Source: DAOUTY01 sp964453665 (GTDB lineage Bacteria; Chloroflexota; Dehalococcoidia; SZUA-161). From it: DNA of 61,067 bases. Shown here in pieces: positions 7,283 through 16,525 of this stretch. Within the stretch, counting starts at the first letter, position 1, and each line of letters opens with the position of its first letter. The DNA is taken from positions 1 through 61,067 of the forward strand of contig CAYVQT010000011.1 in assembly GCA_964453665.1 (NCBI GenBank), given 5' to 3'. Both the position numbers and the translations under genes were made by a program. Below the pieces are notes generated by a model, which ran no database searches, had not been told where the DNA came from, and saw only the letters and a list, made by a program, of their open reading frames with translations.

Positions 7283-8971
7283 CTATTTTTGGGTAGTTAC
7301 CACTATTCTCTTGACTCGTGGTTTGTCCCCTGCCTGCTGAGTAGTAGCTGATTTACCGGATTCTTTTTGCGGATCTGATACCTGCTCAACTTCGGGTAGA
7401 TCGCCAAGAATCTTGAGAAGCGGTATGGGACTGTCCAAAAAAAGCCTGATCGTAATGCCTTTGTCACGGGAGACCCCAAGGTTCATTACTTCTATCTGAG
7501 GAATGTGCCTCAGGTTTTTGTGCAACTGCAGCATTCGGTCCAGACCTACCGGAGGCGGTATCGCCAGCTCAATAGTGCCTTGGTAAAGGGTAGAGCTTAG
7601 TTCTTCAACCTGCTGCTCCGGGGTCTCTTCAACAATCGCCTCTGCGGGCTCTACTGAGGGTTCCTCTGATGCAGCTTCTTCCAGGACTGGTACAGGTTCT
7701 TCCTTAGGTTCTGCTGTTATCTCAATTGCTTCCTCAACTGCTTGCTCAAGGGGAGCAGGCTCAGGTTCAGAGATTTCAGGTTCTACGGCTTGCTCTTCCG
7801 TCGATACGGCGGCTATCTTTTCGATCTCGCTTAGGTCCAGAAGCAATCCTTCGTAAACTTTTTTAAATTTCTCCTTTATTTGTTCCTCGCCTATCTGCCT
7901 GCTTTTCTGCAAAAGTAATTCGGCTTCTTGTCTTATGCGCTGTGCCTCTTCCTCAGCCTTTTGCAGAGCCTTAGTGATGATATTCTGTGCTTCTTCCTCA
8001 GCTTGTGTTGTCCTTGCCTCGAGCAGATATTCGGCCTTCTGTTTCGCTTCGGCGACTATTCTGCTGGATTCCTCTTCGGCGATTGCTCGTAGTGACTCTG
8101 CCTTATTCTCTGCTTCTAGTAATATTTCCTGCCCCTGCAGTTCGACTGCTTCGATCTTCTGTTTCGCCTCGTCAATAATTCTATTGGCTTCCCCTTCGGC
8201 AGTCTTACTGATGGCCTCGGCGTTTTCTTCTGCCGTCTTTATCTTGTCCTGGACCTGTTGTTCGGCCAGTGAGATTTTTTCTTCTGCGCGCTCTTGTGCT
8301 TTCTGCTCAGCATCAGCGATTATTTCCTCAGCTTGGGTACTGGCCTTTTCTTCAGCCTCGGCGATCATACTGTCTAATTCGGCCTTACGTTGCTGGGCTT
8401 CGGCGATTATTTCCTCGGCTTGGGCCCTGGCCTTTTCTTCGGCATCGGCGAGGATAGTAGCTGCTTCAGCCTTAGCTTTCTCATCGGCCTCGGCGATCAT
8501 CCTGTCGGAATCGGCCTTACGTTGCTGGGATTCGGCGATTATTTCCTCGGCTTGGGCCCTGGCCTTTTCTTCGGCCTCGGCAAGGATAGTAGCCGCTTCA
8601 GCCTTAGCTTTCTCATCGGCCTCGGCGATCATCCTGTCTGATTCGGCTTTACGTTGTTGGGCTTCGGCGATTATTTCCTCAGCTTGGGCCCTGGCCTTTT
8701 CTTCGGCCCTGGCGATAGTATCAGCAGCTTCGGCGTTTGATTTCTCCTGTATTTCAAGTTTGATGGTCTCTGCCTGTTTATCGGCTTCGATAACAGTTTT
8801 CTCCGCAAGCTTCTTGAGGGTATCTATATGTTCCAGTTTGGCTGTGAGTTCGTTGTTCTGGTCTATAAGATTGCTGATGAAGGAAAATACCTCTTCCTGG
8901 TCGAGTCCTTCCTTTACTATCTTGAACTTCTTTTTCAAGAAGTCGCTTACGTTGTCATTGCTCGTATCCAT
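7283..8971 (-). CDS. DivIVA-like coiled-coil protein with hendecad repeats (middle paralog)
   Basis: A 562-residue paralog of the flanking coiled-coil protein. Residues 12-35 carry the family motif (KKKFKIVKEGLDQEEVFSFI). Residues about 40-375 form one long Ala/Glu-rich coiled coil. Its middle contains a 44-residue repeat (units like ADEKAKAEAATILAEAEEKA followed by RAQAEEIIAEAQQRKAESDR), that is four 11-residue hendecads, repeated at exact 132-bp DNA spacing. A Pro/Glu-rich acidic linker spans about 385-470. The C-terminal domain begins LYQGTIELAIPPPVGLDRML and ends in KRIVVTTQK. AAAGGATG lies 8 bases before the ATG. No signal peptide or membrane span is seen, so it is probably a cytoplasmic elongated scaffold; partner and role unknown. 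Confidence 0.75.
   Translation of the reverse strand: MDTSNDNVSDFLKKKFKIVKEGLDQEEVFSFISNLIDQNNELTAKLEHIDTLKKLAEKTVIEADKQAETIKLEIQEKSNAEAADTIARAEEKARAQAEEIIAEAQQRKAESDRMIAEADEKAKAEAATILAEAEEKARAQAEEIIAESQQRKADSDRMIAEADEKAKAEAATILADAEEKARAQAEEIIAEAQQRKAELDSMIAEAEEKASTQAEEIIADAEQKAQERAEEKISLAEQQVQDKIKTAEENAEAISKTAEGEANRIIDEAKQKIEAVELQGQEILLEAENKAESLRAIAEEESSRIVAEAKQKAEYLLEARTTQAEEEAQNIITKALQKAEEEAQRIRQEAELLLQKSRQIGEEQIKEKFKKVYEGLLLDLSEIEKIAAVSTEEQAVEPEISEPEPAPLEQAVEEAIEITAEPKEEPVPVLEEAASEEPSVEPAEAIVEETPEQQVEELSSTLYQGTIELAIPPPVGLDRMLQLHKNLRHIPQIEVMNLGVSRDKGITIRLFLDSPIPLLKILGDLPEVEQVSDPQKESGKSATTQQAGDKPRVKRIVVTTQK
8390..8710 (-). repeat. 132-bp tandem coding repeats inside the middle coiled-coil gene
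   Basis: The phrase CGGCGATTATTTCCTC recurs at 8401, 8533 and (with one change) 8665, spacing exactly 132 bases. Each 132-base unit encodes 44 residues, four hendecads of the coiled coil. The near identity between units suggests recent expansion by unequal recombination. Confidence 0.85.
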
Positions 8972-9014
8972 GACGGTCCCATCCTTTCGTGGCTCGCCCG
9001 TGTTGGGATTGTAA

Positions 9015-9074
9015 AAGGACTTTTGTACTGTGACAATGAGATTTTAGTACTTGTTCTGACTAGGACTTTAGTAT
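9015..9074 (-). promoter_or_regulatory. Three spaced 12-base direct repeats, including the shared 20-base element, copy 2
   Basis: On the plus strand, GGACTTTTGTAC (9015-9026), AGATTTTAGTAC (9037-9048) and GGACTTTAGTAT (9063-9074) form an iteron-like series 44 to 103 bases upstream of the minus-strand start at 8971. The middle copy lies inside the 20-base block 9032-9051, which is identical to 7084-7103. Similar 12-mers occur upstream of the giant paralog (38782-38793 and 38820-38831). The likely role is binding of a common regulator; no DNA-binding protein can be assigned. Confidence 0.45.
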
Positions 9075-9383
9075 GATATAGATTGATCATTTTAATTCAA
9101 TAAATCATGATAAATGAGTTATGAATGTATTACAATCCGCAACGATAGGTTTGGCAATAAGTTAACTGGTTCTGATTTTCGCAGCAGAACCCTCTTGCCT
9201 CAAATAGAATATACGAGTAGGCTTGAAAGTGTTCCGGCGCACCTGTGAAGTTATGTTTATAAGATAGCAGGTAGGAATGTTCCTGTCAAAAATGGGCTTA
9301 TCGATATGTTAGAATAGTTATACTTATCAAATGATTCGGGAGGCTTGAAATCTGCCAGTTGTAGCTGAGATCGTGCACGATAC

Positions 9384-9412
9384 TTGACATATTTATACAG
9401 ACGTAGTAAAAC
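9384..9412 (+). promoter_or_regulatory. Weak sigma-70 promoter candidate
   Basis: TTGACA at 9384-9389 and TAAAAC at 9407-9412 are 17 bases apart. The -35 is consensus and the -10 is poor. It is about 300 bases before the GH3 gene, so the leader would be long. Chance occurrence is possible in this AT-rich gap. Confidence 0.3.
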
Positions 9413-9713
9413 GAGACTGTATTTATGCTTACTTTAGTTTACTTTTACTCTGCTCTTAATCTGCTTTTTCCTCCTCGGATGTATTAAAATGTCGCAGACC
9501 CGGGTCTCTTTAATTTCATATTTGATTGGAAATTCAGGTTATTTAAGAAAATGAACGGTTTACATAAGGAACTGTTCTACAGTAACATTTTACATTCAAT
9601 TATTGGCACAGGGTTATTTTAGAAAAGGGACGACGTAAATTGACTTTGTGGGTGATATGGGGCGACTGCTCACGAAAATTAACTTTCACTTTGAAGGTTA
9701 GGGGTTCAATCTA

Positions 9714-11354
9714 ATGCCAAGTGCGCTTGAGTTGCTCAGAGAAGGTAGAACTGAAGAGTTATGGCAGAAATGCTGCGGTTTCATTGACCTCTCCATGGAT
9801 GAATTTATGTCTATACAGCGGCGGCTCTTAATGGAGCAGATACAATTGCTGAATAAGTGCGAACTGGGGAATAAGGTGATGAGGGGAGCAAAGCCGCGTA
9901 CTGTGGAGGAATTCAGGGAGCAAGTACCGATAACTACCTATGCGGATTACGCACCTTATCTTCCAGAATGCATGGAGGAAACACTGCCTGAGCCACCTAT
10001 GTTCTGGCAACGCACTTCGGGCCGGTCTGAGGGTCAACCCTTCAAGTGGGTTCCGGTAACGAGGCGGATATATGATGAATTGGGAGAGATTTTCCTCTGT
10101 GTTTTGATATTTGCTTCTTGTAAAGAAAGAGGTGACATTGTACTTGAGGAGCATGACAAGTTCCTCTACGCTATGGCCCCGCCGCCATACGCGAGTGGTT
10201 GCTGGGCACACCGGGCGGCAGAGGAAAACATCTTTGATTTTTTACCTCCATTGGATGAAGCAGAGACGATGGAATTTGAGGAAAGACTAACACAGGGCTT
10301 TAAGCTAGCCTTGTTTGACGGGATGGATCTGCTTTTTGCATTAACAGGCCTTCTGGTGATGATAGGAGATCAATTCAGCCAGGGCGGGGGTCTGGGGAGA
10401 GCGATACCTCTATTGAGCAAACCCTGGGCGTTGATTCGACTAATAAAAGCAGTGCTGAAGAGCAAAATTGCCGGAAGGGCGTTGATGCCGCGTGATATAT
10501 GGTCGCTTAAGATGTTGGTGGGGTTTGGCACTGATACGGCGGTCTATAGGGAGAAACTAAAGGAAATGTGGGGGAGGTACCCCCTGGACGTTTATGGTTC
10601 TACTGAGACTGTCATGATGGCGATGCAGACCTGGGACTATGGAAGCATGACCTTCATCCCACATATTAATTTCTTGGAGTTCATACCTGAAGACGAATAT
10701 CGAAAATGGAAGGCGGATCCAGATTATAGACCAGTTGTGCTTACGTTAGATGAAGTAAGGCCGGATGAGAGGTACCTGATTGTAATTACTAATTTCTATG
10801 GCGGCGCCTATATCCGATTCTTGCTTGGTGATGTCGTCAATATCACATCGCTACGTAATGAGAAGCTTGGTATAGAAATTCCTCAGATGCTCTTCCATTC
10901 CAGGGTCGATGGTATCATCGATATAGAAGGCTGTATGCATATGACAGAGGGCGCTATTTGGAAGGCCTTGGAGGATTCCGGGATACCCTATCAAGACTGG
11001 GTGGTAAGACAGGAGGATGCAGAGAAACCGAAGATACATTTTTACATTGAGGCTAAGAGCGGTGCCGAGATAGAAGTTAGTGATGCAATCACCATTATAA
11101 GCGGGCAGCTAAGAAAAATGGACCCGTTCTATGGAGTATTGGAAGACATGCGTGGTGTGACATTGGAGTTGACATTACTGCCCTCCGGAGCATTTCAGTC
11201 ATATATTCTAAAGCAGCGGGCGGCTGGCGCTGATCTGGCTCATATTAAACCTCCTCATATGAATCCCTCAGATGATATACTCGATTACCTGCTTAATCCC
11301 ATTCCTGAGTCAGTGATTACTGAGGAACAGTCATCTGATTTAGTTCGAGCATGA
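9714..11354 (+). CDS. GH3-like acyl-adenylate-forming enzyme
   Basis: A 546-residue protein of the GH3 superfamily, better known from plant auxin- and jasmonate-amido synthetases; bacterial members are mostly uncharacterised. These enzymes activate a carboxylate with ATP and transfer it to an amine or other nucleophile. Visible motifs are the phosphate-binding loop RTSGRSEGQPFKW, the adenylate motif YGSTETVMMAMQ, and the ITNFYGGAYIRFLLGDVV segment with the Asp typical of adenylating enzymes. No transmembrane segment is apparent. The stop overlaps the following methyltransferase start (ATGA), so the two are translationally coupled and probably act on the same small molecule. The substrate is unknown. 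A rise in AT just upstream and weak ribosome signals leave some doubt about the start. Confidence 0.82.
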   Translation: MPSALELLREGRTEELWQKCCGFIDLSMDEFMSIQRRLLMEQIQLLNKCELGNKVMRGAKPRTVEEFREQVPITTYADYAPYLPECMEETLPEPPMFWQRTSGRSEGQPFKWVPVTRRIYDELGEIFLCVLIFASCKERGDIVLEEHDKFLYAMAPPPYASGCWAHRAAEENIFDFLPPLDEAETMEFEERLTQGFKLALFDGMDLLFALTGLLVMIGDQFSQGGGLGRAIPLLSKPWALIRLIKAVLKSKIAGRALMPRDIWSLKMLVGFGTDTAVYREKLKEMWGRYPLDVYGSTETVMMAMQTWDYGSMTFIPHINFLEFIPEDEYRKWKADPDYRPVVLTLDEVRPDERYLIVITNFYGGAYIRFLLGDVVNITSLRNEKLGIEIPQMLFHSRVDGIIDIEGCMHMTEGAIWKALEDSGIPYQDWVVRQEDAEKPKIHFYIEAKSGAEIEVSDAITIISGQLRKMDPFYGVLEDMRGVTLELTLLPSGAFQSYILKQRAAGADLAHIKPPHMNPSDDILDYLLNPIPESVITEEQSSDLVRA

Positions 11355-12046
11355 TTGGTCCTGAATTCTGGCGAAGATACCTTAGGGTTTACGATGTGCT
11401 CAACAGCTTGCCTACATATCGACAGTTACTCGCTGATGTGTGCGAGGAGCTGGGCGTAAGAGAGAATGAGCTAATAATGGATGCAGGGTCGGGCACAGGC
11501 AACCTGGCTCTCAGGATAAGGGGGAGTGGGGGTAAGGTAGTTGCGATAGATTACTGTCGTGAAGCATTGGAGAGCCATAGAAGTAAAGATATTCACTGTA
11601 GCCCGGTCTTGGCGGACCTGGAAAGAGGATTGCCGTTCAAGGATAATTGCTTTGATAAGATAGCGTCGAATAACACGCTGTACGCAATGTCTGCTATGCA
11701 TCAAAAGAGCGCACTGAAGGAGTTAAGACGGGTTCTGAAAACTGGTGGGAAAATAGTAATAGCAAACCCCAGACGTAGATTAAATTTCTTAAGGGTCAGT
11801 ATGAATGTAATTAGTGACAATATTAGAGCCGAGGGTTTTGGGACTACAGCCAGAAAGATGGTTGCGTCGATGCCTGTGATGATCATGATGGCTTACTACA
11901 ACAGGAAACTTCGAACTGATAATCAACACTGCTTTTATGATTATGAGGAGCAGAGAGATTTGCTTGAAGATATGGGCTTTCGGCAAGTCTCACAGACTAA
12001 GTTGATATATTCCGGCCAGGCGGTCTTGAATTCTGCAATAAAGTAG
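11351..12046 (+). CDS. Class I SAM-dependent methyltransferase
   Basis: A 231-residue Rossmann-fold methyltransferase. Motif I is in LIMDAGSGTGNLALRI near residues 41-56, the acidic end of strand 2 in VVAIDYC, and motif IV-like SNNTLYAM follows. The pattern resembles the UbiE/Methyltransf_11 group that methylates small molecules. The start overlaps the GH3 gene by four bases, so it probably modifies the product or substrate of that enzyme. The C-terminal part is rich in basic and aromatic residues and lacks a recognised extra domain. Substrate unknown. Confidence 0.82.
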   Translation: MIGPEFWRRYLRVYDVLNSLPTYRQLLADVCEELGVRENELIMDAGSGTGNLALRIRGSGGKVVAIDYCREALESHRSKDIHCSPVLADLERGLPFKDNCFDKIASNNTLYAMSAMHQKSALKELRRVLKTGGKIVIANPRRRLNFLRVSMNVISDNIRAEGFGTTARKMVASMPVMIMMAYYNRKLRTDNQHCFYDYEEQRDLLEDMGFRQVSQTKLIYSGQAVLNSAIK

Positions 12047-12657
12047 CTGCCACTAATGAACAATACTAAATTTAGTGACATAAGCTGGATAAGTGAGTGA
12101 GTGTCGAGGTGGTATTTGGTTTTTCGCAGATAGCTTGCAAATGGCTATTAGTCCGCATGTAAAGCTGTAGTAAGTTATTCTTCTGGTCCACTGAGCAGGT
12201 CTTCTGTTTGATTCAACGTCCTTGAACTATTGTATATTTTATCCTCAGCATGCCTGAACACTTGATGTCAACCTGACATATGCCTCAACAGCCTTAATGT
12301 AATCCACAATGTGCCTGTGGAAGGTTCAGTTATAGGACAGTATCACTACCTGTCAATATATCTGCTTCGCTTTAGTAGCTTCGTATATCTCGATTAATTC
12401 GATATACCGTACGGACTTCTACTAAGCAGCAGCTTTACTGTTTTGGTAGATTTGGTTAAGTCAAGGGTATCTATGTCAAATTAGAATAGGTGCACTAAGT
12501 AATACTATACTCTGTTGTAGATGCTTGTAGTTTCGAAAAGTCAAAAGTACTTCCATCTCTGTTACCTTTGTAGGATTGACCACAGTTCTATCCGATGCAT
12601 AATGGGAATTGTCGATAAGCAAGTCAGTATTCGACTGCTAAGGAGGTTGATTAACCG
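12047..12657. other. 611-base intergenic region without a recognised gene
   Basis: AT-rich sequence between the methyltransferase and the GGDEF/HD-GYP gene. A loose recurrence of TGCCTGAACA-like words appears near 12250, 12282 and 12312 at about 31-base spacing. Otherwise only the AAGGAGGT ribosome site (12640-12647) of the next gene is clear. I see no structured RNA that I recognise. Confidence 0.45.
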
Positions 12658-15192
12658 GTGAGTATATATGCATTGATCCTCTTGTTTAGCGTCTTTACTT
12701 ACTCCAGCTTGCTTGTGGTTATGTTGCGTGATAGGCGGACAAGGATACGTCGGCGATTCAGTGCGTATTTGATAATAGCCACAGTGTGGAGCTTGGGCGC
12801 ACTCTTGTTGTTCTTCGATATATGGGGGCTTACACGCTTGTGGGCCAGCATTACAGTGTTATGCGGTGCGAGCATGATGATAGCCTACTACGACTTCGTT
12901 TGCGCTTTTACTCATAAGAAGACTGGCGATATAGCGGTAAAGCTTGGGTATGGGGCGGTGGCATTAATCCTGTTGCCACTGGCGGCTCTGGGCTATATTC
13001 CTCAGAGAGTCGAAGTATCAAATGGAGCTATCGATGTTCATTATGGCCCACTTCTGATTCTGCTTGTTGCCGTAGGTTTAGTATTCTATGCATTGTCAGT
13101 GACTGTTATGGTGCGCAGGTATAGGGCTTTGAAAGACCCGCAGAGTCGAAACAGGGTGATATACCTTTTGGGTGGTCTGGGTATCTTGATGGCGTTCTCA
13201 ATCAGGAGCAGTATTCCCCCGCTACCTAGCTACCCTATAGAGCATATAGGTCATCTGGGCAACGCATTACTGATTACGTATGCCATCACGAAATATAGGC
13301 TGCTTGATATCAAGCTGGTCGCTAGAAAAGGTCTTGCATACTCATCTATTAGTGTCTTCATAACATGCTCATACCTTCTTGTCCTTTTAAGCTTGCAACA
13401 CTTTATTCAAACTTGGACCAGCTCCGCTGGTCTTGCCGCTATATTTGTGGTGGCATTTCTTATGGCGTGGATGTTCAATCCACTAAGGATGCTAATACAG
13501 AAGGGTGTGGACAGACTCTTTTACCGGGAAACCTATGAATACCGTCAGCTAGTGCTGAGTTTTGCGCAGAGAATGAGCAATGTACTCGATCTGGGAGAGT
13601 TGGCAGAGGCCATGTTGAAACCTATAACCAAGGCTGTGAATGCGACACAGGCGAGCCTTTTACTATCGAGCAACGGAGATTACAGCTCCGAATATGCGGA
13701 GAGGTTAATCGAAGGTGAGACCACTATGCCTATAAAATTAGGCGAAGGGAGCCCGATCATAAGCTGGCTTGCCGAAGAAGATAAGCCTCTATCCAGAGAA
13801 GAGATAGATATAAAACCGGAGTTTAAGGGTTTATGGGAGGTTGAGAGAAATATTATCGAGGGAGTTGAATTAGAGTTGCTTGTGCCGATGAAGAGCAAGG
13901 GAAAATTAATCGCGATCCTGGCACTAAGCAAGAAAGAGTCGGGCGGTTATTACGCTGGCGACGACGTAGATTTAGTCACAACTCTGGCACATGAAGCATC
14001 GGTAGCTATAGAGAATGCTCAGCTTTACTCGCAAGCAAAGGAGAGGGCTCATATTGATGAGCTGACCGGGCTGTACAACCATCGTTATTTCCACGAACGG
14101 CTTGATGAGGAGATATCGAGATGTTCTCGCTTTGGCGATATATTCTCCTTACTTTTCCTGGACATGGACCTTTTTAAAACTTACAACGATGTCTATGGCC
14201 ATCTTGAAGGCGATGCAATACTCACACAGGTAGGAAGATATCTGGTGGGCTCAATCAGAGGGATAGACATGGCTTTCCGCTATGGCGGAGACGAATTTAC
14301 GGTTGTTCTGCCGCAGGCATCCCTTGACGACGCATATATGGTAGCAGAGAGGATACGTAAGAGGATAGAAAGTGAAATGGATTCCAAAGGAGTTGCATTG
14401 ACTTGCAGTGTAGGCATAGCTTCATGGCCTACGGATGGAGTTATGCGAGAGGAGCTTCTACAGGCGGCGGATACTGCGTTGTACTACAGCAAGGAAGCAG
14501 GAAGGAATCGAATAAGCTTGGCCTCTGAGGTTACGCGCTCGCGCGCATTGGCACTGGGAGTCAGGCCTGAGGGAGAACCAGGCGTGCTGAGCACAATATA
14601 TGCCTTGGCGGCTACGGTAGACGCGAAGGACCATTATACTTACGGTCATTCCAAAAAGGTCAGCAAGTATGCTACTGAAATCGCGGAGGCGCTAGGATAC
14701 TCTGGAGATAAGATAGCCACAATACGAGCGGCTGCATTGCTGCACGATATTGGCAAGATCGGAGTCTCCGATGGGGTGCTTTTAAAGACAGGCGCTTTGA
14801 ATGCTGATGACTGGGAGTCGATACGCGCTCATCCAAAATTGGGAGTAGCGATATTAAAACATGTCGAAGGCTTGAGCGGGTGTTTGGCTGCTATACAGTA
14901 TCACCATGAGCGATATGACGGTACTGGCTATCCGGCTGGGCTGAAAGGCGAAAATATACCACTTGATGCCAGGATTTTAAATGTAGCGGATTCCTATGAT
15001 GCTATGACCTCGCTGCGCCCTTACCGTGAGGGCAAGATGTCTCCTGAGGAGGCTCTAGAGGAGGTAAAGCGCTGCTCGGGGACGCAATTCGATCCCAAGA
15101 TTGCAGATGTCTTTGTTTCCCTGAAAAAAAGTCAACTGTCACAAGTTAACGGGGACAAGCGAGGTAAGGTAGAAACACATACGCCGGGGTGA
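12658..15192 (+). CDS. 7TM-GAF-GGDEF-HD-GYP c-di-GMP turnover protein
   Basis: An 844-residue membrane protein combining synthesis and breakdown domains for cyclic di-GMP. Residues 1-220 form a seven-span 7TM sensor like that of some histidine kinases, and two more hydrophobic segments lie at 228-276. A GAF-like region covers about 300-455. The GGDEF motif is intact at 543-547, with an allosteric I-site RGID at 534-537, exactly five residues before it. The HD-GYP domain has HDIGK at 696-700 and HHERYDGTGYP at 749-759. Both activities therefore look possible. The GTG start has a perfect AAGGAGGT site. The stop is three bases before pilT, so c-di-GMP control of pilus retraction or assembly is a natural inference. 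Confidence 0.92.
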   Translation: MSIYALILLFSVFTYSSLLVVMLRDRRTRIRRRFSAYLIIATVWSLGALLLFFDIWGLTRLWASITVLCGASMMIAYYDFVCAFTHKKTGDIAVKLGYGAVALILLPLAALGYIPQRVEVSNGAIDVHYGPLLILLVAVGLVFYALSVTVMVRRYRALKDPQSRNRVIYLLGGLGILMAFSIRSSIPPLPSYPIEHIGHLGNALLITYAITKYRLLDIKLVARKGLAYSSISVFITCSYLLVLLSLQHFIQTWTSSAGLAAIFVVAFLMAWMFNPLRMLIQKGVDRLFYRETYEYRQLVLSFAQRMSNVLDLGELAEAMLKPITKAVNATQASLLLSSNGDYSSEYAERLIEGETTMPIKLGEGSPIISWLAEEDKPLSREEIDIKPEFKGLWEVERNIIEGVELELLVPMKSKGKLIAILALSKKESGGYYAGDDVDLVTTLAHEASVAIENAQLYSQAKERAHIDELTGLYNHRYFHERLDEEISRCSRFGDIFSLLFLDMDLFKTYNDVYGHLEGDAILTQVGRYLVGSIRGIDMAFRYGGDEFTVVLPQASLDDAYMVAERIRKRIESEMDSKGVALTCSVGIASWPTDGVMREELLQAADTALYYSKEAGRNRISLASEVTRSRALALGVRPEGEPGVLSTIYALAATVDAKDHYTYGHSKKVSKYATEIAEALGYSGDKIATIRAAALLHDIGKIGVSDGVLLKTGALNADDWESIRAHPKLGVAILKHVEGLSGCLAAIQYHHERYDGTGYPAGLKGENIPLDARILNVADSYDAMTSLRPYREGKMSPEEALEEVKRCSGTQFDPKIADVFVSLKKSQLSQVNGDKRGKVETHTPG

Positions 15193-15195
15193 TTC

Positions 15196-16317
15196 ATGGA
15201 TATAAACGGACTCCTTGAAGTAGCTATGCAGTGGGGCGCATCAGACGTTCATCTTGGAGTTCCGGCATGTCCTATGCTACGCCTTTGTCATGAGCTCATA
15301 CCTTTCGGCGATGAACCGCTAACTCCTTTGGCAATAAAGGAGGTTTTCGAGGTTATCACAACGGAAAAGCAGCGTGAGGTTTTCTATAAGGAAGTGGAGC
15401 TTGACTTTGCCTATAGCATATCAGGTGTCGGCCGATTCAGGGTAAATGCTTCCATGCAGAGGGGAAGTATAGCGCTCGCGATCCGTTGTCTGCCGGTAAG
15501 AATTCCTTCTATTGATGAGTTAGGACTTCCCGACATCTGCAAGTCGTTAATCCTTAAGCGAAAAGGACTGGTTCTGGTAACTGGTCCCACAAGCAGCGGA
15601 AAGTCAACTACGCAGGCAGCAATGATTGATTATCTCAATGAAAGGGAGAGTAAAAAAATAGTCACAGTTGAGGACCCTATAGAGTACCTGCACGCAAACA
15701 GGAGAAGCTTAATATTGCAGAGAGACCTTGGAGACGACACGCTGTCGTTTGCCGCAGCGATGAGACATGCTTTGCGTCAGAATGCCGATGTCATTCTCGT
15801 AGGAGAAATGCGTGATGTCGCTACCACGGCGGCAGCCATAAACGCTGCTGAGACCGGTCACCTTGTTCTGGCAACGGCTCATACTCAGGGCGCTGCCAAT
15901 GTTATAGATCGACTCGTCAGCGATTTCCCTCCTTCACAGCACGAGCAAGTAAGAGTACAGCTGGCGATTACGCTTGAGGCGGTGCTTTCGCAAATTCTGG
16001 TACCAAGGATTGATGGCAAAGGGAGGGCGGCTGCAGTTGAGATAATGCTGGCCAGCTATGCGATACGGAATCTGATTCGTGAAAGGAAGTTCCACCAGAT
16101 TGAAACTGTAATTGAGACGAGCAGTCAGAACGGAATGCAAACGCTTGACCATGCTCTGGAAGATTTGGTGAAAAAGGGCATCATCGATATAGAGGAGGCT
16201 TTGCTCCGGGCGCAGAGGCCGGAGCAGATGGAGAAGGATTTATTGCCTTACTTACATAGGCAAAGGCAAAAAGCGGAAGCTGGGAGTAACGCCAGCGCTA
16301 CTTATAAAGCGTCTTGA
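15196..16317 (+). CDS. pilT: Type IV pilus retraction ATPase PilT
   Basis: A 373-residue hexameric secretion ATPase that would power pilus depolymerisation. The start shows the family SDVHL motif. The Walker A loop is GPTSSGKST (130-138), with Ser in place of the common Gly. The Asp box is VEDPIEYLH and the Walker B region NADVILVGEMRD (196-207). The PilT-specific AIRNLIR motif is near residue 290, followed by QNGMQTLDHAL, which separates it from PilB. It follows the c-di-GMP protein by three bases. The 55-residue C-terminal tail is charged and less conserved. Confidence 0.93.
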   Translation: MDINGLLEVAMQWGASDVHLGVPACPMLRLCHELIPFGDEPLTPLAIKEVFEVITTEKQREVFYKEVELDFAYSISGVGRFRVNASMQRGSIALAIRCLPVRIPSIDELGLPDICKSLILKRKGLVLVTGPTSSGKSTTQAAMIDYLNERESKKIVTVEDPIEYLHANRRSLILQRDLGDDTLSFAAAMRHALRQNADVILVGEMRDVATTAAAINAAETGHLVLATAHTQGAANVIDRLVSDFPPSQHEQVRVQLAITLEAVLSQILVPRIDGKGRAAAVEIMLASYAIRNLIRERKFHQIETVIETSSQNGMQTLDHALEDLVKKGIIDIEEALLRAQRPEQMEKDLLPYLHRQRQKAEAGSNASATYKAS

Positions 16318-16457
16318 CAGGTTGGGTTGACACAGAGATGTTCCCAATTTAATAGTGTTTTTAAAGGCTTGAGTCGGATAAACAGGATAAATGTAGATCA
16401 AATGATCCTTTTTAATAGTCATAACCGGATAGGGTTTAGTTAGTATGGAGCAGGCTG

Positions 16458-16466
16458 TGGTATAAT
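16458..16466 (+). promoter_or_regulatory. Extended -10 promoter candidate upstream of pilB
   Basis: TGGTATAAT at 16458-16466 is an extended -10 (TG-n-TATAAT) with consensus hexamer. No good -35 is present at 17 bases, which is common for extended -10 promoters. It lies about 60 bases before the pilB start at 16526. Confidence 0.55.
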
Positions 16467-16525
16467 AAGCCGTTTTAAGTTAGAGTATGACCGATATGAT
16501 GAGGAGATTAGCAGGAGAAGAATAG

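Larger units (their letters stand above)
8972..9713. other. 742-base AT-rich divergent intergenic region
   Basis: No credible gene. It separates the minus-strand coiled-coil gene from the plus-strand GH3 gene. Visible elements are the shared 20-mer and related TTTAGTA repeats at 9015-9074 and a weak promoter candidate at 9384-9412. The rest is unremarkable AT-rich sequence. Confidence 0.5.

Noticed and set aside
7935..9014. Long plus-strand open frame (359 codons) opposite the middle coiled-coil gene
   Set aside because: It is the antisense of Ala/Glu-rich repeats and translates into Ser/Ala low complexity. The minus-strand gene has family motifs and a ribosome site.
16318..16525. A c-di-GMP riboswitch upstream of pilB
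   Set aside because: I looked for the GEMM-type conserved core because of the c-di-GMP enzymes nearby but found no matching motif here or in the pilB-pilC gap.
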